Shown here: positions 14,321-21,164 of the stretch, piece after piece
Position numbering within the stretch: position 1 is the stretch's first letter
How the letters are laid out: each line of letters begins with the position of its first letter
DNA from: Methylobacterium sp. J-026
GTDB taxonomy: Bacteria > Pseudomonadota > Alphaproteobacteria > Rhizobiales > Beijerinckiaceae
Assembly (NCBI RefSeq): GCF_022829585.1
Contig: NZ_JAKSYC010000322.1
Coordinates: 1-44,826, forward strand
Direction of reading: 5' to 3'
Length of the DNA: 44,826 nt
Translations under genes and position numbers: made by a program
Notes under the pieces: generated by a model
The model's input: only the letters and a program-made list of their open reading frames with translations
Database searches by the model: none
What the model was told of the DNA's origin: nothing

Positions 14321-15532
14321 ATGGACGAAACCCTCGCCAAGAAGCTGCGCATCCTGGCCGATGCCGCGAAATACGACGCCTCCTGCGCGTCCTCGGCGGC
14401 GCCGAAGCGCGCGGCCGGCAAGGACGGTTTGGGCTCCACCACCGGGGCCGGGATCTGCCACGCCTACACGCCGGACGGGCGCTGCGTCTCCCTGCTCAAG
14501 ATCCTGCTGACCAACTGGTGCCTGTTCGACTGCGCCTATTGCATCAACCGGCGGTCCTCGAACGTCCGGCGGGCCAAGTTCACCGTCGAGGAGGTCGTCA
14601 ACCTCACCCTGAACTTCTACCGGCGCAACTACATCGAGGGCCTGTTCCTGTCGTCGGGCATCATCAAGTCGCCCGACCACACCATGGAGCTGCTGACCCG
14701 GGTGGCGAAGTCCCTCCGGCGCGATCACGGCTTTGCCGGCTACATTCACCTCAAGTCGATCCCCGAGGCGAGCCCCTGGCTGATCGAGGAGGCGGGCCTC
14801 TACGCCGACCGGCTCTCGATCAACGTGGAATTGCCCACCGAGGCCAGCTTGGAACGGCTCGCCCCCGAGAAGGACGGGGCCGCGATCCAGAACGCCATGG
14901 CGCAGATCGGCGAGCGCATCGTCGAGGCCAAGGCCGAGAAGCGGCGCTTTTCCCCGGCCGGGCATTCGACCCAGGTGATCGTCGGAGCCGATGCCACCAC
15001 CGATGAGGCGCTGATCCGCAAGAGCGCGCATCTCTACGGCAGCGTCGGGCTGAAGCGGGTCTATTACTCGGCCTTCAGCCCGATCCCGGACGGATCGGCG
15101 ATCCTGCCGCCGAAGCCGCCGCCGCTCCAGCGGGAGCACCGGTTGTACCAGGCCGATTGGCTGCTCCGGTACTACCAGTTCACCCCCGATGAGGTCGCCG
15201 ACGCCTCGGAGGGCGGCATGCTCGCCCTCGACATCGACCCCAAGCTCGCCTGGGCGCTGAAACACCGCGAGAAATTTCCCGTCGACGTGAACAAGGCTGA
15301 CCGGGAATGGCTGCTGCGCGTGCCGGGCCTCGGCGCCCGGGCGGTGGACAAGATCATCACGGCGCGCCGCCACGCGACCCTGCGCCTCGACGACGTCGCC
15401 CGGCTGACCTCGGGGCTGAAGCGGGCGCGGCCGTTCCTCGTCGCCGCCGACCACCGCCCGGTCGGGCTGACCGACCGGCTCGACCTGCGCGCCCGGCTGG
15501 TCGAGCCGGCGACGCAGCTGAGTTTGTTCTGA
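14321..15532 (+). CDS. Putative DNA modification/repair radical SAM protein
   Basis: A 403-residue radical SAM enzyme of the family annotated as putative DNA modification/repair radical SAM protein (TIGR03916 type). The CLFDCAYC motif (Cys67, Cys71, Cys74; CxxxCxxC) should bind the [4Fe-4S] cluster that cleaves S-adenosylmethionine. The N-terminal LADAAKYDASCASSAA is characteristic of the family and fixes the start at ATG 14321. The C-terminus has a helix-hairpin-helix DNA-binding segment (VDVNKADREWLLRVPGLG, about residues 323-340, then ARAVDKI). The reaction is unknown. Its stop overlaps the next ATG (TGATG), and the LexA box is directly upstream, so SOS induction is expected. Confidence 0.9.
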   Translation: MDETLAKKLRILADAAKYDASCASSAAPKRAAGKDGLGSTTGAGICHAYTPDGRCVSLLKILLTNWCLFDCAYCINRRSSNVRRAKFTVEEVVNLTLNFYRRNYIEGLFLSSGIIKSPDHTMELLTRVAKSLRRDHGFAGYIHLKSIPEASPWLIEEAGLYADRLSINVELPTEASLERLAPEKDGAAIQNAMAQIGERIVEAKAEKRRFSPAGHSTQVIVGADATTDEALIRKSAHLYGSVGLKRVYYSAFSPIPDGSAILPPKPPPLQREHRLYQADWLLRYYQFTPDEVADASEGGMLALDIDPKLAWALKHREKFPVDVNKADREWLLRVPGLGARAVDKIITARRHATLRLDDVARLTSGLKRARPFLVAADHRPVGLTDRLDLRARLVEPATQLSLF

Positions 15533-17151
15533 TGACGCTCGGAAACGCGCCGCTCCCTCGCCCCTCTGCGGGGGAGGGTGAGCCGGCCGTCAGGCCGGGT
15601 CGGGAGAGGGGCAGCGCGATGATGCAGGATGGCGCGGTCGTCGCGACTCATCAGGAAGCGGCGCTCCCCTCTCCCGACCCCCTCCGGGGGCCACCCTCCC
15701 CCGCAGAGGGGGGAGGGAATGCGCGCGCGCCGCAAAGCATCCTCCTGCGCCCGGGCGCCGATCTCACCGGCTTCCGCGACGCCGCGCGCCGGCTCATCGC
15801 GGAGGGCATCCCCCCCGAGGCCGTGGCGTGGGCGGTAACGGATTCCCCCGGCCTGTTCGGCACCGAGACCGCCCAGGCCCCCGCCGCGCCGCTCGCCCTG
15901 CCCAAACCCGTCGCCGCCCTGATCCCGCAGGTGATCCCCCACCGCGACCCGGAGCGTTACGGGCTGCTCTACGCCCTGATCTGGCGGGTCTGCCACGGCG
16001 AGCGGCACCTCATGGAGGTCGGCAGCGATCCCCTGGTCCACCGCCTGCACCGGATGGCCAAGGCGATCGGGCGCGACCTGCACAAGATGCACGCGTTCCT
16101 GCGCTTCCGCCGCGCCGAGGACGCCGCTGGCGAGCATTTCGTGGCGTGGTTCGAGCCCGACCATCACATCCTGGAGGCGGCGGCGCCGTTCTTCGTCGCG
16201 CGGTTCCGCGGCATGCGCTGGTCGATCCTGACGCCGGAGGGGTCGGCCCACTGGGATACCGAGACCCTGACCTACGGGCCGCCCGGGGACCGGGCGTCGC
16301 TCCCCGAGGGCGACGGCTTCGAGGCCGGTTGGCAGACCTATTACGAGAGCACGTTCAACCCGGCCCGCACCAACCTGAAGGCGATGCGGGCGGAGATGCC
16401 CAAGAAATATTGGCACAACATGCCCGAGACCGCCGCGATCCCCGCCCTGGTTCGGGCGGCGGCGGGGCGCACCGATGCGATGATCGAGAGGGAGCCGACC
16501 TTGCCCACACGCCGCGAACCCGCCCGCGCCGTCGCCGCCATGGCCGATCAGGACCCCAAAACCCTCGAGGCGCTGAACGCGATCATCAAGCGCACCGAGC
16601 CACTGGTGCCGGGCGCCACGCAGGCGGTGCTCGGCGAGGGGCCGTCCGGCGCCACGATCGCCTTCGTGGGCGAGCAACCCGGCGACCAGGAGGACCGGCA
16701 GGGCCGCCCCTTCGTCGGGCCGGCCGGGCAGTTGCTCTCCCGGGCCATGGCGGAGGCCGGGATCGACCGCGGGGCGAGCTATCTCACGAATGCCGTCAAG
16801 CACTTCAAGTTCGAGGAACGCGGCAAGCGCCGCATCCACCAGAAGCCGACGGCCGGCGAGGTCAGCCACTATCGCTGGTGGCTCGATCGGGAGCTCGACT
16901 TCGTGGCCCCGAAGCTCGTGGTGGCGCTGGGCGCGACAGCGGTGCTGGCGCTGACCGGCAAGGCGGTCCCGATCACCCGGGCGCGGGGCCCGTTCCGGTT
17001 CGACCGGTTCGAGGACCGCGTCCAGGGTTTCATCACGGTCCACCCGTCTTACCTGCTGCGCCTGCCCGACGAGGCGAAAGAGGAGGCCTACGCGGCCTTC
17101 GTGGACGACCTGCGGCGGGTGGCGGAGATCGGGCGCGAACTCGCGGCTTGA
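15532..17151 (+). CDS. udgX: DUF4130-UdgX fusion: uracil-DNA-linking glycosylase-family protein
   Basis: A 539-residue two-domain protein. Residues about 67-290 are the DUF4130 domain (TIGR03915 type, a DNA-metabolism partner of the radical SAM family; RMAKAIGRDLHKMHAFLRFR). Residues about 345-539 are a UdgX-type uracil-DNA glycosylase domain with GEQPGDQED near 380, GRPFVGPAGQLL, and the diagnostic KRRIH loop, whose histidine (His436) matches the residue that in Mycobacterium UdgX forms a covalent bond with the abasic site. HPSYLLRLPD is near 504. ATG 15532 overlaps the upstream stop and is the only plausible coupled start. Residues about 7-62 are encoded by two inverted copies of a palindromic repeat and are probably not part of the ancestral protein. 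Confidence 0.88.
   Translation: MTLGNAPLPRPSAGEGEPAVRPGRERGSAMMQDGAVVATHQEAALPSPDPLRGPPSPAEGGGNARAPQSILLRPGADLTGFRDAARRLIAEGIPPEAVAWAVTDSPGLFGTETAQAPAAPLALPKPVAALIPQVIPHRDPERYGLLYALIWRVCHGERHLMEVGSDPLVHRLHRMAKAIGRDLHKMHAFLRFRRAEDAAGEHFVAWFEPDHHILEAAAPFFVARFRGMRWSILTPEGSAHWDTETLTYGPPGDRASLPEGDGFEAGWQTYYESTFNPARTNLKAMRAEMPKKYWHNMPETAAIPALVRAAAGRTDAMIEREPTLPTRREPARAVAAMADQDPKTLEALNAIIKRTEPLVPGATQAVLGEGPSGATIAFVGEQPGDQEDRQGRPFVGPAGQLLSRAMAEAGIDRGASYLTNAVKHFKFEERGKRRIHQKPTAGEVSHYRWWLDRELDFVAPKLVVALGATAVLALTGKAVPITRARGPFRFDRFEDRVQGFITVHPSYLLRLPDEAKEEAYAAFVDDLRRVAEIGRELAA
15549..15717. repeat. Two inverted copies of a palindromic intergenic repeat, inside a coding frame
   Basis: Copy A (about 15549-15618) and copy B (about 15658-15717) are near-identical in opposite orientation and share CCCCTCTGCGGGGGAGGGTG and GTCGGGAGAGGGG blocks; each is itself partly palindromic. 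A related C/G-rich hairpin occurs between genes at 40739-40767. The frame of the DUF4130-UdgX gene stays open through both copies and the 39-nt centre. Confidence 0.7.
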
Positions 17152-17214
17152 CCCGCTAGGGTCGCGCGGTTGTGCTATGCTGGGCGGTGCCGAATCCCCT
17201 CCGGTATCGCGACG

Positions 17215-17511
17215 ATGGACAAGCACGCCGCCCTCGACATCCTGCGCGCCAACGAGGCCGAACTGCGCCGTCGCGGGGTGCTGCACGCCGCCCTGTTCGG
17301 CTCCGTCGCCCGCGGCGAGGCGGGGCCCGACAGCGACCTCGACGTGATGATCGAGATCGACACGGAGCATGTGCGCGACGTCTTCAGCTATGTCGGCCTG
17401 TGTCGCTTCATCGGCGACCTGTTCCCGATCCCTGTCGACGTGGCGGATCGCCAGAGCCTTAAGGCGAGCGTCCGGAAGAGGGCCGAGCACGATGCCGTTC
17501 CAGCCTTCTGA
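17215..17511 (+). CDS. mntA: MntA-type minimal nucleotidyltransferase antitoxin
   Basis: A 98-residue minimal nucleotidyltransferase (MNT). The catalytic signature GSVARGEAGPDSDLDVMIE (residues 29-47) has GS and the two metal-binding aspartates (41 and 43). In MNT/HEPN pairs the nucleotidyltransferase transfers AMP to the HEPN ribonuclease and silences it. ATG 17215 is chosen; it gives the usual short N-terminal helix. The 3' end overlaps the HEPN gene by 20 nt, the standard arrangement. A possible -10 (TATGCT, 17176-17181) lies upstream, but no well-spaced -35 was found. Confidence 0.85.
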   Translation: MDKHAALDILRANEAELRRRGVLHAALFGSVARGEAGPDSDLDVMIEIDTEHVRDVFSYVGLCRFIGDLFPIPVDVADRQSLKASVRKRAEHDAVPAF

Positions 17512-17851
17512 GCGGGCGCTCGACGCCTGCGAGGACATCATCACCAATGCTCAATCTGCGGAAACCTTCGTGGCCGGCATGAGCTACGAGGCGTTCGTCG
17601 CGGATCTGCGCACCAACTATGCCGTCGTCCGCTGCCTGGAGATTATCTCGGAGGCCAGCCGACGCCTCACCGACGACATGCGCAGCCGTCATCCGAACGT
17701 GCCCTGGCGCGACATCGCTGCCGCGGGAAACGTGTATCGTCACGGCTATCACGGGGTGATGCTGGACAACGTCTGGCGGACCGTTCACGAGCGCTTGGCC
17801 GACCTCGTCGCGGCCTGCCGTGCCGAACTCGACCGCGTGCCCGAGCCCTGA
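17492..17851 (+). CDS. hepT: HepT-like HEPN ribonuclease toxin (DUF86)
   Basis: A 119-residue all-helical HEPN-domain protein of the DUF86/HepT type, the presumed RNase toxin paired with the upstream nucleotidyltransferase. Family hallmarks are NYAVVRCLEIISEASRRL, PWRDIAAAGN and a C-terminal VWRTVHERL helix. The RNase motif of canonical HepT, RNxxxHxY, reads GNVYRHGYH here (79-87): the leading Arg is Gly79, while His84 and Tyr86 remain and an Arg (83) directly precedes the His. This GNxxRHxY variant is seen in many DUF86 proteins, so the protein is not necessarily dead. ATG 17492 overlaps mntA. Confidence 0.85.
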   Translation: MPFQPSERALDACEDIITNAQSAETFVAGMSYEAFVADLRTNYAVVRCLEIISEASRRLTDDMRSRHPNVPWRDIAAAGNVYRHGYHGVMLDNVWRTVHERLADLVAACRAELDRVPEP

Positions 17852-17873
17852 TCGCCCCGAGACGCCTGCGCCC

Positions 17874-20800
17874 ATGACCGTCGAGACCGCCTCCGCCAAT
17901 CCCAAGAAGGTCGGCCCGGGCGATCAGGTGATCCTGGTCGACGGCTCGTCGTTCATCTTCCGGGCCTATTTCCAGTCGATCAACCAGGATCAGAAGTACA
18001 ATTCCCGGCCCTCGGACGGCCTGCCCACCGGGGCCGTGCGGCTGTTCTGCACCAAGATCGCGCAGTTCCTCCAGGAGGGCGCGGCCGGCACGATGCCGAC
18101 CCATCTCGGCATCGTCTTCGACAAGTCCGAGGGCTCGTTCCGCAAGGAGATGTTTCCCGACTACAAGGGCCACCGCCCCGACGCCCCCGATGACCTCAAG
18201 CGCCAGATGCCGCTGATGCGCGACGCGGTGCGCGCCTTCGGCCTGCACGCCGTGGAGCTGGAGCGCTACGAGGCGGACGACCTGATCGCCACCTATACGC
18301 GGCAGGCGGAGGCGCGGGGCGCGGGCGTCATCATCGTCTCCTCCGACAAGGACCTGATGCAGCTCGTCGGGCCGCAGGTGCGGTTCTACGATTTCGAATC
18401 CGGCGCCAAGGGCAAGCCCGGCTACCGGCCCGAGCGCAACCTCGACGTCGAGGCGATCATCGCCAAGTGGGAGGGGCTGCAGCCGAACCAGATCGGCGAC
18501 GCCCTGGCGCTGATCGGCGACACCTCCGACAACGTCCCGGGCGTCCCCGGCATCGGCCTGAAGACCGCGGCGGCGCTGATCAAGGAATTCGGCAGCCTGG
18601 AGGCGCTGCTGGAACGGGCGGGCGAGATCAAGCAGCCCAAGCGCCGGGAGACCCTGCTCGCCAGCATCGATCAGGCGCGGCTCTCGCGCAGGCTGGTGGC
18701 GCTGATGGAGGACGTGCCGGTCCCGGTCGATCTGGACGATCTCGGCGTGCCCGAGCCCGACCCGCAAAAACTCGTCGGCTTCCTGAAGGCGATGGAGTTC
18801 AACACGCTCACCCGCCGCATCGCCCAGATGCTGCATGTCGACCCCGAGGCGGTGAAGCCCGATCCGCGGCTCCTGCCCGGTGCCCGCCCCCCCGCCAACG
18901 GCGACGCGGTGCCGTTCTTCGGTGATCCCGTGCCGCCCGATCCCGAGACCGCGGCGGCCGGGGCCGAGCGCCCGCCGGGCGCCGCCCCGCCGGAGGGTGG
19001 CGAGGTCGACCCGTTCGCCGATCTCGACCTGCCCGACGCCCCGGCCAAGCCCCGGGCCCCGGTCGAGGCGACCCCCGGCAACGTGGTCGCGGCCCGGGCC
19101 GCGGAGGCGGTGGCGCCGTTCGACACCGCCGCCTACGAGACCGTCGCCAGCCTGGAGCAGCTCGACGCCTGGATTGCCGAGGCCCAGGAGGCCGGGGTGA
19201 TCGCGGTCGACACCGAGACCGACGCTCTCGACGCCCACAAGGCCGGGCTCGTCGGCGTCTCGCTGGCCACCGCCACCGGCCGCGCCTGCTACATCCCGCT
19301 GGCGCATGTGCAGACCGCCAAGATCCAGGCCGATGCCACCGACCTGTTCGGCGAGGGCGCGACCTCCTCCGACGTGGCCGAGCCGGTGCCCGGGCAGATC
19401 CCGCTGAAGGCGGCGATCGCCCGGCTGAAGCCGCTCCTGGAGGATCCGGGCGTCCTGAAGGTCGGCCAGAACCTGAAATACGATTGGGTCGTGCTCGCCC
19501 GCTACGGCATCGAGATCGCGCCGTTCGACGACACGATGCTGATCTCCTACGTGCTCGACGCCGGCAAGGGCGGCCACGGCATGGACGAGCTCGCCCGCCG
19601 CCATCTCGGCCACCAGCCGATCACCTTCTCCGACGTGGCCGGCACGGGCCGCAACAAGGTGAGTTTCGACCGGGTCGCCATCGACAGGGCCACCGCCTAC
19701 GCGGCCGAGGATGCGGACGTGACGCTGCGCCTGTGGCGGATGATGAAGCCGCGCCTCGTCGCCGAGCGCCGGGTCGCCGTCTACGAGACCCTGGAGCGAC
19801 CGCTCCTGCCGGTGATCGCCCGGATGGAGCAGCGCGGCATCCGGGTCGACCGCGAGATGCTGAGCCGCCTCTCGGGCGATTTCTCGCAGATCCTCGTGCG
19901 CCTGGAGGAGGAGATCCAGGACGATGCCGGCGAAAAGTTCTCCGTCGGCTCGCCGAAGCAGATCGGCGATATTCTTTTCGGAAAAATGGGTCTGCCGGGG
20001 GCCAAGAAGACGCCCTCCGGGCAATGGGCGACGCCCGCGACCCTGCTGGAGGAACTGGCCCAGGCCGGGCACGAACTCCCCAAAAAGATCCTGGAGTGGC
20101 GCCAGCTCGCGAAGCTGAAATCCACCTACACGGATTCGCTTCAGACCCATGCCGACCGGGAGACGGCGCGGGTCCACACCTCGTTCTCCCTGGCGGCGAC
20201 CACGACGGGGCGGCTGTCCTCGTCCGAGCCGAACCTCCAGAACATCCCGATCCGCACCGAGGAGGGCCGGCGCATCCGCCGGGCCTTCGTGGCGGCCCCC
20301 GGCAACCGGCTGATCTCAGCGGATTACTCGCAGATCGAGTTGCGGTTGCTCGCCCACATGGCCGACATCCCGGAGCTGCGGAAGGCGTTCGCGGACGGGA
20401 TCGACATCCACGCGGCGACAGCCAGCGCGATGTTCGGCGTGTCGCTCAAGGATATGACCCCCGACCTGCGGCGGCGGGCCAAGACGATCAATTTCGGCAT
20501 CATCTACGGCATCTCGGCCTTCGGCCTCGCCGACCGGCTCGGCATCGGCCGGGAGGAGGCGTCGGCGTTCATCAAGCAGTATTTCGAGCAGTTCCCGGGC
20601 ATCCGCGACTACATCGACACGACCAAAAAGATTTGCCGGGACAAGGGCTACGTCACGACCCTGTTCGGCCGGGTCTGCCACTATCCGCAGATCCGCTCCA
20701 ACAACCCGTCCGAGCGCGCCAGCGTCGAGCGGCAGGCGATCAACGCGCCGATCCAGGGCTCGGCCGCCGACATCATCCGCCGGGCAATGACCCGGATGGA

Positions 20801-21008
20801 GGCGGCGCTGGCGGCGGCCAAACTCGACGTGCGGATGCTGCTGCAGGTCCACGACGAGCTGGTCTTCGAGACCGCGGAGGACGAGGTCGACCGGGCGATC
20901 CCGATCATCGCCAGCGTGATGGAGGAGGCGCCGGCCCCGGCCCTGACGCTCCGGGTGCCGCTGGTGGTGGAGGCCAAGGCGGCGGGGAACTGGCAGGAGG
21001 CGCACTAG
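17874..21008 (+). CDS. polA: DNA polymerase I
   Basis: A 1044-residue family A DNA polymerase used in Okazaki-fragment maturation and repair. Domains: 5'-3' flap exonuclease (residues about 18-320; LVDGSSFIFRAYF, EADDLIATY, DTSDNVPGVPGIG), a Pro/Ala-rich linker (about 340-410), a 3'-5' proofreading exonuclease with its acidic motif DTETDAL intact (about 445) and LKYDWVVLARYG, and the polymerase with motif A DYSQIELRLLAH, motif B KTINFGIIYG and motif C VHDELVF. The linker makes it longer than the roughly 930-residue E. coli enzyme. ATG 17874 follows hepT by 22 nt; co-transcription with the toxin pair is possible but polA probably has its own promoter. Confidence 0.97.
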   Translation: MTVETASANPKKVGPGDQVILVDGSSFIFRAYFQSINQDQKYNSRPSDGLPTGAVRLFCTKIAQFLQEGAAGTMPTHLGIVFDKSEGSFRKEMFPDYKGHRPDAPDDLKRQMPLMRDAVRAFGLHAVELERYEADDLIATYTRQAEARGAGVIIVSSDKDLMQLVGPQVRFYDFESGAKGKPGYRPERNLDVEAIIAKWEGLQPNQIGDALALIGDTSDNVPGVPGIGLKTAAALIKEFGSLEALLERAGEIKQPKRRETLLASIDQARLSRRLVALMEDVPVPVDLDDLGVPEPDPQKLVGFLKAMEFNTLTRRIAQMLHVDPEAVKPDPRLLPGARPPANGDAVPFFGDPVPPDPETAAAGAERPPGAAPPEGGEVDPFADLDLPDAPAKPRAPVEATPGNVVAARAAEAVAPFDTAAYETVASLEQLDAWIAEAQEAGVIAVDTETDALDAHKAGLVGVSLATATGRACYIPLAHVQTAKIQADATDLFGEGATSSDVAEPVPGQIPLKAAIARLKPLLEDPGVLKVGQNLKYDWVVLARYGIEIAPFDDTMLISYVLDAGKGGHGMDELARRHLGHQPITFSDVAGTGRNKVSFDRVAIDRATAYAAEDADVTLRLWRMMKPRLVAERRVAVYETLERPLLPVIARMEQRGIRVDREMLSRLSGDFSQILVRLEEEIQDDAGEKFSVGSPKQIGDILFGKMGLPGAKKTPSGQWATPATLLEELAQAGHELPKKILEWRQLAKLKSTYTDSLQTHADRETARVHTSFSLAATTTGRLSSSEPNLQNIPIRTEEGRRIRRAFVAAPGNRLISADYSQIELRLLAHMADIPELRKAFADGIDIHAATASAMFGVSLKDMTPDLRRRAKTINFGIIYGISAFGLADRLGIGREEASAFIKQYFEQFPGIRDYIDTTKKICRDKGYVTTLFGRVCHYPQIRSNNPSERASVERQAINAPIQGSAADIIRRAMTRMEAALAAAKLDVRMLLQVHDELVFETAEDEVDRAIPIIASVMEEAPAPALTLRVPLVVEAKAAGNWQEAH

Positions 21009-21064
21009 AGTTGGAATGTAACCAGCTTGGCCTTAGCGATGTCCGAGAAGGGGGATTTCCGCCG

Positions 21065-21098
21065 GTCCGCTTTCGGGCGGCAACGCAAAGGAGCGGAC
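21065..21098. repeat. Hairpin repeat between convergent polA and TonB receptor genes
   Basis: GTCCGCT (21065-21071) and AGCGGAC (21092-21098) are perfect 7-bp arms around a Gly-codon-rich loop, followed by a CCCGCTCCCGACCCA stretch and AATGTCCGGA. The pattern resembles a dispersed alphaproteobacterial intergenic repeat. It may also serve as a bidirectional terminator; there is no T-run. Confidence 0.4.
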
Positions 21099-21164
21099 GT
21101 CATTGCTGCGCCCGCTCCCGACCCAAAGGCGGCATTCCGAATGTCCGGATGCAGGCGGGTGAGA

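Noticed and set aside
17148..17181. Promoter for the MNT/HEPN pair using TTGACC and TATGCT
   Set aside because: The spacing is 22 nt, too long for a normal sigma-70 promoter.
17667..20177. 836-codon leftward open frame opposite polA
   Set aside because: Antisense shadow of DNA polymerase I with the same biased composition.
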